From NCBI RefSeq assembly GCF_000472525.1, contig NZ_AWZT01000037.1, positions 1 through 64,000 on the forward strand: a stretch of DNA of 64,000 nt, given 5' to 3'. Position 1 is the stretch's first letter, and every line of letters begins with the position of its first letter. The stretch comes from Paraburkholderia dilworthii (GTDB lineage: Bacteria; Pseudomonadota; Gammaproteobacteria; Burkholderiales; Burkholderiaceae). The position numbers were made by a program, and so were the translations under genes. Under the pieces are notes generated by a model that was given only the letters and a program-made list of their open reading frames with translations, was not told where the DNA came from and ran no database searches. Shown here piece after piece: positions 1 to 9,047 of the stretch.

Positions 1-95
1 ACAGCACAGCACAGCACAGCACAGCACAGCACAGCACAGCACAGCACAGCACAGCACAGCACAGCACAGCACAGCACAGCACAGCACAGCACAGC
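1..95. repeat. Pentanucleotide tandem repeat (ACAGC)19
   Basis: Nineteen perfect copies of ACAGC run from the first base of the window to position 95, so the array may extend further left. It ends about 70 bases beyond the stop codon of the sugar permease gene, which is read toward it. No promoter or start codon is seen whose spacing the array would change. Perfect short-unit arrays of this length are prone to slipped-strand change in copy number. The array is seen directly; its function is unknown. Confidence 0.97.
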
Positions 96-165
96 CTTGC
101 CCGGCACGTCCGCCCACAAGCCCCACCCGAGCAAGCCCGCGCAGCGCCGACCCAGTCCCCGCCGC

Positions 166-1131
166 CTAAGTCTGCCCCTGCGCCGCCATCCGTTTATTAC
201 CCCGCTGTTTCAGCACTTTCGCCTGCAAAACGATCACGAGCAGCAGAAACACACCGCGAATCACCGATTGCCAATACGCCGACAAGCTGATGAACCCGAG
301 ACCGTTCTCAAAGTTCAGCAGATTAAAAACGAGGCCGAGCAACAACACGCCCGCAATCGTCATCGCAATCGAGCCTTCGCCGCCCGTAAGCAGCGTGCCG
401 CCGAGCACCACTGCCGAAATCGCGAACAACTCCCAGCCGACGCCTTCGTTCGGCTGCCCCGCGCCGAACTGCGCCGCGAGGATCACGCCCGCCATGCCGG
501 CGAGCAGGCCGCTGACCGCATATGCCATCACGAGCGTGCGGTCCACGTTCAGGCCCATTAGTCGCGCGGCTTCCTCGCTTCCGCCGATGGCGAGCGAATG
601 CCGCCCAAAGCGCGTGCTGCGCAGCGCAAGCCAGCCGGCCACGGCGACGACCGCAGCGACGATCCCCGGAATCGGCAAGCCGAACAGATCGCCCTGACCG
701 AAGTTGGCGAAGTTCGAATCCGACGCGATCGACACCGCGTCGTTCTTGCCGAGTAGCAACGCGACGCCGTGCGCGCCGAGACTTGTCGCGAGCGTCACGA
801 TGAAGGGCAGGATTTTCAGCCGCGTGATGATGAGCCCGTTCAGCACGCCGGCAGCGAGCCCGGCCGCGCATCCCGCGACCACGGCGACCCAGCCGCCGTG
901 CGCGCTCGCCAGCGCCGCCACGACGCTCGACATGGCCGCGACCGTGCCCACCGACAGGTCGATGCCGCCCGTGATGATCACGAACGCCATGCCGACCGAG
1001 ATCAGCGCGAACATCGAGTTGTACCGCCAGAACGATGTGATGTTGTAGGCCGACGCAAAATGCTCGTAGCGCACGAGGCCGAGCACGACGAGCGCAACCA
1101 GCGCGAGCAGGATAGGCAGATTCTTTTTCAT
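166..1131 (-). CDS. yjfF: Sugar ABC transporter permease (YjfF-like)
   Basis: A 321-residue inner-membrane permease of the ribose/galactofuranose importer class. It is hydrophobic with roughly eight to nine membrane segments and carries the family motif GGIDLSVGTVAAM near residues 55-67, which is repeated in the neighbouring permease. The start is an ATG at 1131 preceded by AAGGAC. It is the last gene of a minus-strand operon, 19 bases after the other permease. The two permeases would form the heteromeric channel served by the ATPase at 2139-3791 and the binding protein at 3985-5016. The order matches E. coli ytfQ-ytfR-ytfT-yjfF, hence the name; the true substrate (galactofuranose or another aldose) cannot be read from sequence. 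Confidence 0.88.
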   Translation of the reverse strand: MKKNLPILLALVALVVLGLVRYEHFASAYNITSFWRYNSMFALISVGMAFVIITGGIDLSVGTVAAMSSVVAALASAHGGWVAVVAGCAAGLAAGVLNGLIITRLKILPFIVTLATSLGAHGVALLLGKNDAVSIASDSNFANFGQGDLFGLPIPGIVAAVVAVAGWLALRSTRFGRHSLAIGGSEEAARLMGLNVDRTLVMAYAVSGLLAGMAGVILAAQFGAGQPNEGVGWELFAISAVVLGGTLLTGGEGSIAMTIAGVLLLGLVFNLLNFENGLGFISLSAYWQSVIRGVFLLLVIVLQAKVLKQRGNKRMAAQGQT

Positions 1132-1150
1132 CGCGACAAGTCCTTTGGCG

Positions 1151-2149
1151 TTAGCGCGAGCGCCGCTGCACGTACACCGCCGCGACGATAATGCCGGCCT
1201 TCACCACCAGCGCCGCCGCGTCGGGAATGCCGTGCGCGAGCAACGTGTAGCGCAGCAACTGGATGATCAGCGCGCCGATCAGCGTGCCGCCGATAAACGC
1301 CTTGCCGCCGGTCAACGCCGTGCCGCCGACCGCGACGGCAGCAATCGCGTCGAGCTCGATGCCGAGCCCGACCACGTTCGCATCGGAAGATGAATTCACC
1401 GAGATCGAAATCAGCCCGGCCAGCCCCGCCAGCGCCGCACAGAGCGTGTAGGCGATCAGCTTGACGCTTGCCGTCGGCACACCTGATAGGAACGCCGCCT
1501 TCTCATTGCCGCCGGTGATCAGCAGATACTGGCCGAATAGCGTTTTACGCACGACCCACGCGAACACGGCGACCAGCGCGAGCATCAGCAGCACCTGAAA
1601 CGGCACGCCCGCGACCTTGCCGAGCGCGATCCACTGGAAGGCCGGCGTATTGAACGCCTGCAGACTGCCGTCGGTGACGACTTGTGCAATGCCGCGTCCC
1701 GCAATGAAGAGAACGAGCGTCGCGACAATCGGCTGAACGGCGAGCCTTGTTACCAGCAGCCCATTGAAGACGCCGCACAGCGCGGCGGCGAGCACCGGCA
1801 ACACGAACGCCAGCGCGATGCCGCCGGGTCCGGGTATGTTCAGGAACAGCATCGGCGCGAGCGCGCCTGAGATCGCCATCGACGCGCCGACCGACAGATC
1901 GATGCCCCCTGTTGCCACCACCAGCGTCATCCCGATGCCGACGATCACGATCGTCACCACCTGCGTGAGATTCACGTTGAACGTCTGTAGCGACCAGAAA
2001 TGCGGCGTGAAAATCAGGTTGAACAGCACCATCGCAAGCAGAACGATCACTTCGCGTTGCATCGCGAGGCGCCGCCAGTTGCGCACGGCGGTGGGCTGTG
2101 AAGCGCGCGGCTCGCTTTGCAAAGACTCCGTGTCCAGCTTAAACACCAT
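1151..2149 (-). CDS. ytfT: Sugar ABC transporter permease (YtfT-like)
   Basis: A 332-residue membrane permease of the same family as its downstream neighbour, with the shared GGIDLSVGASMAI motif near residue 80 and a cytoplasmic N-terminal stretch before the first helix. The open frame extends to 2188, but the ATG at 2149 is preferred. It gives an N-terminus MVFKLDTESL and an 11-base overlap with the end of the ATPase gene, typical of translational coupling. It is the second channel subunit of the importer. The assignment as YtfT rests on gene order and the paired permease arrangement; the family is sure, the substrate is not. Confidence 0.87.
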   Translation of the reverse strand: MVFKLDTESLQSEPRASQPTAVRNWRRLAMQREVIVLLAMVLFNLIFTPHFWSLQTFNVNLTQVVTIVIVGIGMTLVVATGGIDLSVGASMAISGALAPMLFLNIPGPGGIALAFVLPVLAAALCGVFNGLLVTRLAVQPIVATLVLFIAGRGIAQVVTDGSLQAFNTPAFQWIALGKVAGVPFQVLLMLALVAVFAWVVRKTLFGQYLLITGGNEKAAFLSGVPTASVKLIAYTLCAALAGLAGLISISVNSSSDANVVGLGIELDAIAAVAVGGTALTGGKAFIGGTLIGALIIQLLRYTLLAHGIPDAAALVVKAGIIVAAVYVQRRSR

Positions 2150-3791
2150 GACGGTCGCCCTCCAGCGCGTCTTCGATATGTGCGGCACTCGCCGTCTGCG
2201 CGGCCTCGGCCAGTTGCGAACGGCTGTCGCCGCCGTAGGCGATGGCGTCCATGATCGCGCTCTCGCTCATCTGCGCGCCGTTCAGTTCCGCGACGGTCCG
2301 GCCATCGCGGATCACGACCGCACGGTCGGCCACCGCCGTCAACTCTTCCAGTTCAGAAGCGGACATGAGCACGGCGAGCCCCGCGTCGCGCAATTCGCGC
2401 ACGATCTTCGCGACGTCCGCTTTCGCGCCGACGTCGATGCCGCGCGTCGGTTCGTCGAGCAGCAGCAGCGACGGCTCGGCAGCGAGCCAGCGAGCGAGCA
2501 GCACCTTCTGCTGATTGCCGCCCGAAAGCTCGCGGATCGGCTGATCGGCGGAGCGCAGCTTGATGCCGAGCGACGCAATGAAGCGCTCGACAATCGCCTG
2601 CTGCTTTTTCACATCGACGATCCCGTTTCTGGTCAGCGTGCGCAAACAGACGAGCGTGAGGTTGTCGCGCACCGACAGTTCCGGAACGATGCCTTCGGCC
2701 TTGCGGTCCTCCGTGAGATACGCGAGTCCGCGCGCGATGGCGTCCTGCGGCGATTTCAGCGTCACCGTTGCACCGTCGATCAAGACCGACCCGCGTTCCA
2801 GCGGATCGGCGCCGAACATTAGCCGCATCGTTTCAGTACGGCCTGAACCGAGCAGGCCCGCGAGACCCACGGCTTCGCCCGCATGAACTTCGAGCGAGAC
2901 GTCGCTCACTTTCGGATGCGCGCCGAGATCGCGCGCGGCGATGGCCTGCTTGCCGCGCCGTGCGAGATTCGCTTCGCGCGCAGCCGGATCGTCGTGCACG
3001 ACGGCGGCGAGCGTGCGGCCGAGCATCGTGGTGACGAGTTGCAGCTTGTCCATCTCGGCCATCGGGCTTTGCGCGACTGTCTGGCCGTCGCGCATCACGG
3101 TGACGCGGTCGCACAGCGCATACAGTTCGTCCAGCCGATGCGACACGAAAATCACCGCGCGGCCGTCGTCGCGCAGCTTGCGCACCACGGTGAACAGCAG
3201 CTCCACCTCGCGTTCGTCGAGCGAGGAGGTGGACTCGTCCATGATGACCATTTTCGCGTCGGAGGAGACGGCGCGCGCGAGCGCGACCATTTGCTGGATC
3301 GCCGTCGAATAGCGGCCCACAGGCTTTTTCACATCGATATGCAAACCGAACGAGTCGAGCAGCGCGGCGGCGCGATGCTGCACCGTGCGCCAATCGATCA
3401 GACCGAAGCGGCGCGGCTCGCGGCCAAGAAAAATGTTCTCAGCTACCGAGCGGAACGGCACCAGGTTGATCTCCTGATAGATCGTGCTGATGCCAGCCTC
3501 GCGCGCCTGCTTCGGCGTGCGGAAATCAACTTCGCGGCCTTCGAAGCGCACACTGCCCCAGCCGCGCCGATAGGCGCCGGTCAGGATCTTGATCATGGTT
3601 GATTTGCCCGCGCCGTTCTGGCCGATCAGCGCGTGTACTTCGCCCGCCGCGACGCTCAGATTCGCGCCGCGCAACGCAGGCACCCCGCCGAAGCTGATGC
3701 CGATGTCCTGCATCTCGAGCAGGAGCGCACCGGAAGCCGGCGACTGCGAAGACTGTGGAAAGCGTGGCGTGTGCGTGCCGGATTGCGTCAC
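2139..3791 (-). CDS. ytfR: Sugar ABC transporter ATP-binding protein (YtfR/RbsA-like)
   Basis: A 550-residue double ABC ATPase that powers the importer at the inner face of the membrane. The first domain has Walker A GQNGAGKST at residues 57-65 and a Walker B followed by DESTSSLD. The second has a degenerate P-loop (GLLGSGRTET) but a good signature LSGGNQQK. This unequal pair is usual for RbsA/MglA/YtfR proteins. The length is close to the family norm of about 500 with a short N-terminal extension. It lies downstream of the binding protein across a hairpin and upstream of both permeases, with which it forms one transcription unit. Confidence 0.92.
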   Translation of the reverse strand: MTQSGTHTPRFPQSSQSPASGALLLEMQDIGISFGGVPALRGANLSVAAGEVHALIGQNGAGKSTMIKILTGAYRRGWGSVRFEGREVDFRTPKQAREAGISTIYQEINLVPFRSVAENIFLGREPRRFGLIDWRTVQHRAAALLDSFGLHIDVKKPVGRYSTAIQQMVALARAVSSDAKMVIMDESTSSLDEREVELLFTVVRKLRDDGRAVIFVSHRLDELYALCDRVTVMRDGQTVAQSPMAEMDKLQLVTTMLGRTLAAVVHDDPAAREANLARRGKQAIAARDLGAHPKVSDVSLEVHAGEAVGLAGLLGSGRTETMRLMFGADPLERGSVLIDGATVTLKSPQDAIARGLAYLTEDRKAEGIVPELSVRDNLTLVCLRTLTRNGIVDVKKQQAIVERFIASLGIKLRSADQPIRELSGGNQQKVLLARWLAAEPSLLLLDEPTRGIDVGAKADVAKIVRELRDAGLAVLMSASELEELTAVADRAVVIRDGRTVAELNGAQMSESAIMDAIAYGGDSRSQLAEAAQTASAAHIEDALEGDRHGV

Positions 3792-3858
3792 AGGTGTCCT
3801 CCTGATGCGCGTGCAGCGATCGACCCGTTGCGGTTGACCATCTTACGCCGCATAAAAG

Positions 3859-3897
3859 CGAAGCGACGGTCCGTGGTTTAACGGGCGCGTCGCTTCG
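3859..3897 (-). promoter_or_regulatory. Intra-operon hairpin between binding protein and ATPase genes
   Basis: A perfect 10-base inverted repeat, CGAAGCGACG and CGTCGCTTCG, with a 19-base loop lies in the 193-base gap between the binding-protein and ATPase genes. There is no clear T-tract on the minus strand. It probably protects the 3' end of the abundant binding-protein mRNA or lowers read-through into the membrane genes, a common arrangement in importer operons. The repeat is seen; the role is inferred. Confidence 0.6.
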
Positions 3898-3984
3898 AAC
3901 CCTTCCGTCATCCGCCTTCAGAGGAGACTGTTTTCAAGGCGGAGACTTCCTACTGCCGGGTTGGCGAGCTTTCCGCCGATGCCG

Positions 3985-5016
3985 TCAATAGCCGTATTGC
4001 ATGCTCTGTTGCACGTTGCTCTTGTCGTAGAAACGGTCCGATACCTTGACCCACGTCGGGATCTTTTCACCTTTCGCGTAACGCTGCGCGACGTCGCAGG
4101 CGAGCGGCCCGAAGAACGGGCTCGACTGCACGCTCGCGCCGAGTTCGCCGGCGGCGATTGCGTCGAGTCCGCCCTTGGTGCCGTCGATGGTGACAATCTG
4201 GATATCTTTGCCCGGCTGCTTGCCCGCCGCCTTGATCGCGGCGATCGCGCCGAGCGCCATTTCGTCGTTGTGCGCGTAGACGGCGGTGACGTCCGGATGC
4301 GCTTGCAGCAAGGTTTCCATCACCTGGCGGCCCTTGTCGCGCGCGAAGTCGCCGCTTTGCGACGCGATGATCGTCATGCCCGGGTTCTTCGCGATGATTT
4401 CGTCGAAGCCCTTCTTGCGATCGTTCGCGGCGGACGCGCCCGTGGTGCCTTCGAGTTCGATGATCTTCGCCTTGCCGCCCGTTGCCTTGACGAGCCAGTC
4501 CGCTGCGCGATGCCCTTGATCGATAAAGTCCGAGCCGATAAACGTAATGTAGTCGCGGCCCGCCACCGCCACCGACTGATCGACATTACGGTCGACCAGA
4601 ATCACCGGAATGCCGGCCTTTTTCGCCTGCAGCACGACGGGCGCAAGCGGCTTTTCCTCGCGCGGCGGGAACACCAGCAGATCGACGTGCTGCGCGATCA
4701 TGCTTTGAATGTCGGACACCTGCTTGGAGTTGGAACCGTTGGCGTCGGTCATCACGAGTTGCCAGCCGCATTTCGCGGCCACTTCCTTGAAGCTGCGTGT
4801 TTCCGCAAGACGCCAGGGGTTGTTACTTTCGGTTTGCGCGAAGCCGACTTTGAGCGGGGTCTTGGTGGCCAGCTTCGGCAACGCGTCGTCCGCGTGCGCC
4901 CCCATCGCACCAAGGCCTGCGCCGAGACCGACTGCCAGAGCCAGCAGCGAACCCGCCAGCGGACGATTCTTCTGCGTGCGCGCGTGCCTGCGCGCCTCTT
5001 TGTTGAGCAACGCCAT
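3985..5016 (-). CDS. ytfQ: Periplasmic sugar-binding protein of ABC importer (YtfQ-like)
   Basis: A 343-residue exported protein of the type I periplasmic binding fold. Residues 1-42 are a signal peptide: a basic start, a hydrophobic core LAGSLLALAVGLGAG, and a likely cut after GAHA. The mature part shows the LacI/RbsB-like segments FVAQ/IAQHVDLLV, VDRNVD, GTTGASAANDRKKGFDE and YAHNDEMALGA, closely matching YtfQ. It is the first structural gene of the importer operon, directly downstream of the LacI repressor gene and an operator-like palindrome. The strong, separated first position fits the high expression binding proteins need. Confidence 0.9.
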   Translation of the reverse strand: MALLNKEARRHARTQKNRPLAGSLLALAVGLGAGLGAMGAHADDALPKLATKTPLKVGFAQTESNNPWRLAETRSFKEVAAKCGWQLVMTDANGSNSKQVSDIQSMIAQHVDLLVFPPREEKPLAPVVLQAKKAGIPVILVDRNVDQSVAVAGRDYITFIGSDFIDQGHRAADWLVKATGGKAKIIELEGTTGASAANDRKKGFDEIIAKNPGMTIIASQSGDFARDKGRQVMETLLQAHPDVTAVYAHNDEMALGAIAAIKAAGKQPGKDIQIVTIDGTKGGLDAIAAGELGASVQSSPFFGPLACDVAQRYAKGEKIPTWVKVSDRFYDKSNVQQSMQYGY

Positions 5017-5126
5017 GTCTTCCTCCAGTACCTGGTGAGGTGTATTTTGCTTTTTGATTTCTGCTGCCGCCCAGCGACTTTGCCACCGCCGGACCTGCCG
5101 ATTATTTCACCGCGAATTATTATCGG

Positions 5127-6209
5127 TCAATCACTAATAATATTAGTCATGGGATTTTTCGCCTCGGTAATTACCCGCACCGACGCACGTTCGACCAGCG
5201 GCCCGTCGAGCTTCACCATGCGATGCCGCACCGGCGCACCGGCCGCGCGGTTGTGTTCCTCCTGTAGCAGCGTCTCGACGGCCCAGCGTCCCAGTTCGTA
5301 GTTCGGCAGCACGACCGTGGACAGCGGCGGATGCGTGTGGCGCGCAATCTCCTGGTCGTCGTAGCCAAGCACCGAAACATCTTCCGGAACGCGAAGACCG
5401 AGCTGCTTCAGCGCTTCGATTGCGCCGATCGCAGTCAGGTCGTTCGCGCAGAAAATTGCAGTCGGCGGATTGGGTTCGCGCATCAGCGAAAGCGTCAGTT
5501 CGAAGCCGAGGCCCGAGCTCCAGTCGCCGTCGCGCACGAGTTCGGGCGCATACGGCAGATCAGCCGTTGCGAGTGCGGTGCGATAACCCTTGAGCCGGTC
5601 TTTGGACGCGTCTTGCCACGGCTCGCCGTTGATATAGCCGATGCGCCGATGCCCGGCTTGCAGCAGATAGTCGGTGGCCAGATGACCGCCCGCGACTTCG
5701 GCCGGCACGACCGACGAAAAGCCGCTGTCGCCCGTGTAGCAGTTCAGCAGCACGGTCGGCACACGCGCGAGCGCGGCGGGTGGCGTCACCTTGCGCGTAT
5801 AGACGGTCGCGTAAATCACGCCGAACACATGCGGGTTCGACAACGTTGTGTCGAGTACCTGTTTTTCGATGTCGGCATTGCCGTGCGTCGAATAGACGGC
5901 CAGCATCTTGCCGCTCGCGTAGGCCGCGTCGCGCGCGCCGTCGACATTGACGACCGGATGCGGGCTCGTCGAAATTTCATCGGCGAGATAGACGATCAGA
6001 TTGCGTTCGTCGCTCGATGCCGCGACCGGCGCGCGCGGCGCAAGGCGGTAGCCGAGGTCGTGGGCGGCCTTGAGAATCTTCTTGCGGGTATTCTCGGAAA
6101 ACTTCGCGCCGCTCGCGTTGTTGAGCACCAGGGAGACAGTCGATTGCGACACGCCGGTGAACTTGGCGATGTCGGTCATGGTGGGACGGCGTTGAGTCGA
6201 TTTTTTCAT
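5127..6209 (-). CDS. LacI-family transcriptional repressor
   Basis: A 360-residue regulator. An N-terminal helix-turn-helix and hinge helix (TMTDIAKFTGVSQSTVSLVL, residues about 10-29, then RKKI) precede a periplasmic-binding-protein-like sugar-sensing core, with YINGEPWQDASKDRLKGYR and FCANDLTAIGAIEAL near the centre. It lies between the importer operon and the divergent epimerase gene, so it very likely represses both until a sugar binds. Its last codons (T-N-I-I-S) are themselves formed by a palindrome that matches sites upstream of its own start. The inducer is not predictable from sequence. Confidence 0.92.
   Translation of the reverse strand: MKKSTQRRPTMTDIAKFTGVSQSTVSLVLNNASGAKFSENTRKKILKAAHDLGYRLAPRAPVAASSDERNLIVYLADEISTSPHPVVNVDGARDAAYASGKMLAVYSTHGNADIEKQVLDTTLSNPHVFGVIYATVYTRKVTPPAALARVPTVLLNCYTGDSGFSSVVPAEVAGGHLATDYLLQAGHRRIGYINGEPWQDASKDRLKGYRTALATADLPYAPELVRDGDWSSGLGFELTLSLMREPNPPTAIFCANDLTAIGAIEALKQLGLRVPEDVSVLGYDDQEIARHTHPPLSTVVLPNYELGRWAVETLLQEEHNRAAGAPVRHRMVKLDGPLVERASVRVITEAKNPMTNIISD
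5133..5147. promoter_or_regulatory. Operator-like palindrome ACTAATAATATTAGT
   Basis: A 15-base perfect palindrome with a central A lies inside the 3' end of the LacI gene, about 115 bases upstream of the binding-protein start. Its left ten bases recur in the intergenic region on the other side of the repressor (6273 and 6363). LacI-type repressors bind such odd-centred palindromes, so this is the likely operator for the importer operon. The sequence is seen; the pairing with this repressor is inferred. Confidence 0.65.
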
Positions 6210-6272
6210 TGTGCGGGCCGCGCGGCAGCGGCGCTAAAGCGAAGACATGCGGTATTCCGTGCTGACGGTACC

Positions 6273-6377
6273 ACTAATAATATGCGCGCGGCAACGCGCG
6301 CTAACCCGTCACGTGCGGCGCGAGCGGCAAGGTGTTCAGTCTCGATGGCGAACCGGATTATTACTAATAATATTGAC
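6273..6377. promoter_or_regulatory. Pair of operator-like sites between lacI-type gene and epimerase gene
   Basis: ACTAATAATAT at 6273-6283 and ACTAATAATATTGAC at 6363-6377 repeat the core of the palindrome at 5133-5147, 90 bases apart. The second overlaps another 15-base palindrome, ATTATTACTAATAAT (6357-6371). They stand upstream of the divergently transcribed repressor (start 6209) and epimerase (start 6513). Two sites at this distance would suit looping or separate control of each promoter. That role is inferred from sequence similarity and position. Confidence 0.6.
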
Positions 6378-6512
6378 CGCGGCGTCGCGCCGTGCGATTC
6401 TGCGACGCGCGGACCCCACGATCCGCAGGGACCGCGCACTCCGCGCGGTACATCGACGTCTACAACGTCCGCGTTGTCGCCGTCTTCGCGCGTTGCCACG
6501 TTTTTTCTCACC

Positions 6513-7496
6513 ATGCCCGACGTTTCCGTCAATCCGAAGCCGCCCGCTGCAACCGAACTTGCCTGGCTCGACGATCCTTCCATCGCGCCGCAGCTTGTCT
6601 CGCTGACCGCCGGCCCCCTGCGGCTCGTGATCGCGCCCGCCATCGGCGGCGCGCTGGCTGCTTTCTACGAGAGCACGCCGAACGGTGCGATGCACTGGCT
6701 GCGGCCCGCTTCATACGCCGCATTCACTGAGCAGGACCCGTTGCGCATGGCGAGCTTTCCGCTCTTCCCCTATTGCAACCGGATTCGCGATGCGCGCTTC
6801 GCATTCGATGGCGCCACCGTCGATCTCAGCGGCAACGACCGTCGCTTCGCGCACGCGCTGCATGGCAATGCCTGGCGGCGTCCGTGGCAAGTAACGTCGC
6901 TCACGCAAAGCTCGGTGGACCTGCATTTCGAGCATGAACCGGATTCGGGCATCCCCGGCGATTGGCCGTTCCGCTATCGTGCGCGGCAGCGCATCGAGCT
7001 TGGCGATCAGGTATTGCGCATCACACTATCCGCGCAAAACCTGGCGGGGCGGGCGATGCCTTTCGGCATGGGACATCATCCGTACTATCCGCGTACGCGG
7101 CAAACGCGTATCTACGCCGAAGTGGAGGCGATGTGGCACGCCGACGCCCACGTGCTGCCGACGCATCTGGGCCCGCACCCGGCTGTCGATGCGTTACGCG
7201 ACGACGGCTTGTCGCCGGATGCTTTCGATCTGGACAACAATTTTGCCAACTGGGCGCGCGAAGCGACGATTGCATGGCCAGACGAACGTCGTCAATTGAC
7301 GATGACCGCCGAAGCCCCGTTCGACCACATGGTGATTTTCGCGCCCGCCAACGACGCGCAACTATGCGTGGAACCGGTGACGAACACGACGGATTGCTTC
7401 AACGCGTCAGGCTCGCGTGAGCATGTGGGCGGCTGCGTGTTGCAACCGGGCGAGGAGGTCGCGGCCACGGTGACGTGGACGCCGAAGCGGATCTAG
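6513..7496 (+). CDS. Aldose 1-epimerase (mutarotase family)
   Basis: A 327-residue cytoplasmic enzyme interconverting alpha and beta anomers of aldoses. Motifs of the galactose mutarotase fold are present in order: NRIRDARFAFDG, the HALHGNAWRRPW histidine, GMGHHPYYPR with the catalytic histidine, and EPVTNTTDCFNA with the catalytic glutamate. The ATG at 6513 starts the domain; the open frame runs far upstream without coding character. It is divergent from the LacI-type repressor and shares its operator-like sites, so it probably prepares the sugar brought in by the neighbouring importer. Confidence 0.9.
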   Translation: MPDVSVNPKPPAATELAWLDDPSIAPQLVSLTAGPLRLVIAPAIGGALAAFYESTPNGAMHWLRPASYAAFTEQDPLRMASFPLFPYCNRIRDARFAFDGATVDLSGNDRRFAHALHGNAWRRPWQVTSLTQSSVDLHFEHEPDSGIPGDWPFRYRARQRIELGDQVLRITLSAQNLAGRAMPFGMGHHPYYPRTRQTRIYAEVEAMWHADAHVLPTHLGPHPAVDALRDDGLSPDAFDLDNNFANWAREATIAWPDERRQLTMTAEAPFDHMVIFAPANDAQLCVEPVTNTTDCFNASGSREHVGGCVLQPGEEVAATVTWTPKRI

Positions 7497-7592
7497 CGGC
7501 TTTGGCGTCTGGTCATGCGAGAACCTTTCAGACGCGACTGCATTGAAAAAAGGTGGGGCGCGCCGCCGCTGCACGTCAAGCTGCGCGCGCCG

Positions 7593-8390
7593 TCATTCGA
7601 CGCGCAACCGCGCCATATACGGCAGATGATCGGAAAGCCACGCGGTCTCCTGTGTCGGCTGAATCCATTCGACCGGCGTCATGCCGCGGATAAACATCTT
7701 GTCCAGCGCGAGGGCGGGCGAGAAGGCCGGGAAAGTGCGACCGGATTCGCCGAGCAGGGTTGCCACTTCGTGCAGGCCATGTTCGCCGAAAAGCGGCACG
7801 GAGTCGTTGCGCCAGTCGTTGAAATCGCCGGCCAGCACGAGCGGACCGTCCGGCGCTTCCTTCGCGATCCAGTGAGCGATCCAGTTCATCTGACGCAGGC
7901 GCGCCGAGCGCGTGAGCGCAAGATGCGCACACAACAAGGTGACCGAGTGGCCGCCGAACGTCGCGCGGGCGACCAGCAAGCCGCGTTTTTCGAAGCGATG
8001 CGCGGAGATGTCCCAGCGTCCGCCGAGATCGAGCGGATGCGGCGACAGAATCGCATTGCCGTGCCGCCAGGACGGCTTGAACACATTTGGCCCGAGCGCG
8101 ATTTCCAGTTGCAGCGCCCGCGCGATTTCGGTGGCCTGGCAATGCCAGACATCGCTTAACGGGTCGCTAACCGGTGCGCCGAAACTGCTCGCCAGCACCG
8201 GCGACGGCATGCGTCGCGCCATTGCTTCCTGGAGAAAATAGGCGTCCGCCTGAGTCGACTGGACCCAGCGCTGCATGGCCTGCCAGGCCTGAAAGCCGAG
8301 CGGCGTGCGGCCTTTGTGAAGGTTCCAGCTCACCGCCACAAAATCCTTGGGTGCTGTGCTTTCGCGGATCAATTCTTCGGGGTTTCGCAT
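7593..8390 (-). CDS. Endonuclease/exonuclease/phosphatase (EEP) family hydrolase
   Basis: A 265-residue metal-dependent phosphodiesterase or nuclease-like hydrolase. The EEP signature residues are in order: VSWNLHKGRTP near residue 20 (metal-binding Asn), FLQEAM (Glu), VLAGDFNDWRND (Asp/Asn) and SDHLPYMARL at the C-terminus (catalytic Asp-His). There is no signal peptide, so it is cytoplasmic. It is convergent with the epimerase and transcribed alone. The substrate may be DNA, a phospholipid head group or an inositol phosphate; the sequence does not decide. Confidence 0.85.
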   Translation of the reverse strand: MRNPEELIRESTAPKDFVAVSWNLHKGRTPLGFQAWQAMQRWVQSTQADAYFLQEAMARRMPSPVLASSFGAPVSDPLSDVWHCQATEIARALQLEIALGPNVFKPSWRHGNAILSPHPLDLGGRWDISAHRFEKRGLLVARATFGGHSVTLLCAHLALTRSARLRQMNWIAHWIAKEAPDGPLVLAGDFNDWRNDSVPLFGEHGLHEVATLLGESGRTFPAFSPALALDKMFIRGMTPVEWIQPTQETAWLSDHLPYMARLRVE

Positions 8391-8498
8391 GCCGCGTTAT
8401 CCACGTGTTCTGTTTTCAGGGCTTTGATTATTCGTGCGTTGTTCGCGCGACGTTCAGGTTGGCTCTTCAACTTCGCTTTTCAACCCTTCGCTTGCCGC

Positions 8499-9047
8499 TC
8501 AGTTCGTGGCGTTGGTGCCACTCGGGCCATCCGCTCCACTTGCCGCGCTTGCCCCACTTGCCCCGTTAGTCAGGTTCGCTCTCACGCGATAGACCAGCGT
8601 CGGATCCTTGGCGACGATCGTCCAGCTTGCCCATTGACCGGCCGCCACTTTCAGGCCCGGATGGCTCGCGCTCACCTGGCGCGGCTGCGGCGGGAGCTTG
8701 CAGCCGGTGTCGGTTTGTCGCGCGGCGGCGTCCTCGAAAGTTTCCTGCGCCTCGATGGACAGCGTGACTTCGTTGCTGTCCGCCTGCAGCGGCGACACCG
8801 TGAGGGTGCGCGCAAGGTCGATGCTGCCCGCCGGCTGATCTTTGCAGCCGACGTTATGCTGCACCACCTTGTGATGGGTATCCGTACGCGCCTGGCCGAC
8901 TGTGGTGGTGCCCTCGAACGCGTCGACCTGCTGGCCGTCGCGAACCACTTGCAGTTCCCACTGCACGACCGGCTGCGGCGGCCGTTGTTGTGCCTGTGCA
9001 AGCAACGAAGTGCCGAGCAGCACGGCCGCGATACTGGTTTTCCACAT
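8499..9047 (-). CDS. Exported protein of unknown function
   Basis: A 182-residue protein with a clear signal peptide (MWKTSIAAVLLGTSLLAQAQ, likely cut after AQA). The ATG at 9047 is chosen over one at 9071 because it begins the signal peptide directly and follows GGAGA. The mature part contains two cysteines (VGCKD and TGCKLP) that could form a disulfide, and ends in a low-complexity Ala/Gly/Ser/Asn tail. I do not recognise a family. It is divergent from the AAA+ ATPase gene and probably monocistronic. Confidence 0.75.
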   Translation of the reverse strand: MWKTSIAAVLLGTSLLAQAQQRPPQPVVQWELQVVRDGQQVDAFEGTTTVGQARTDTHHKVVQHNVGCKDQPAGSIDLARTLTVSPLQADSNEVTLSIEAQETFEDAAARQTDTGCKLPPQPRQVSASHPGLKVAAGQWASWTIVAKDPTLVYRVRANLTNGASGASAASGADGPSGTNATN

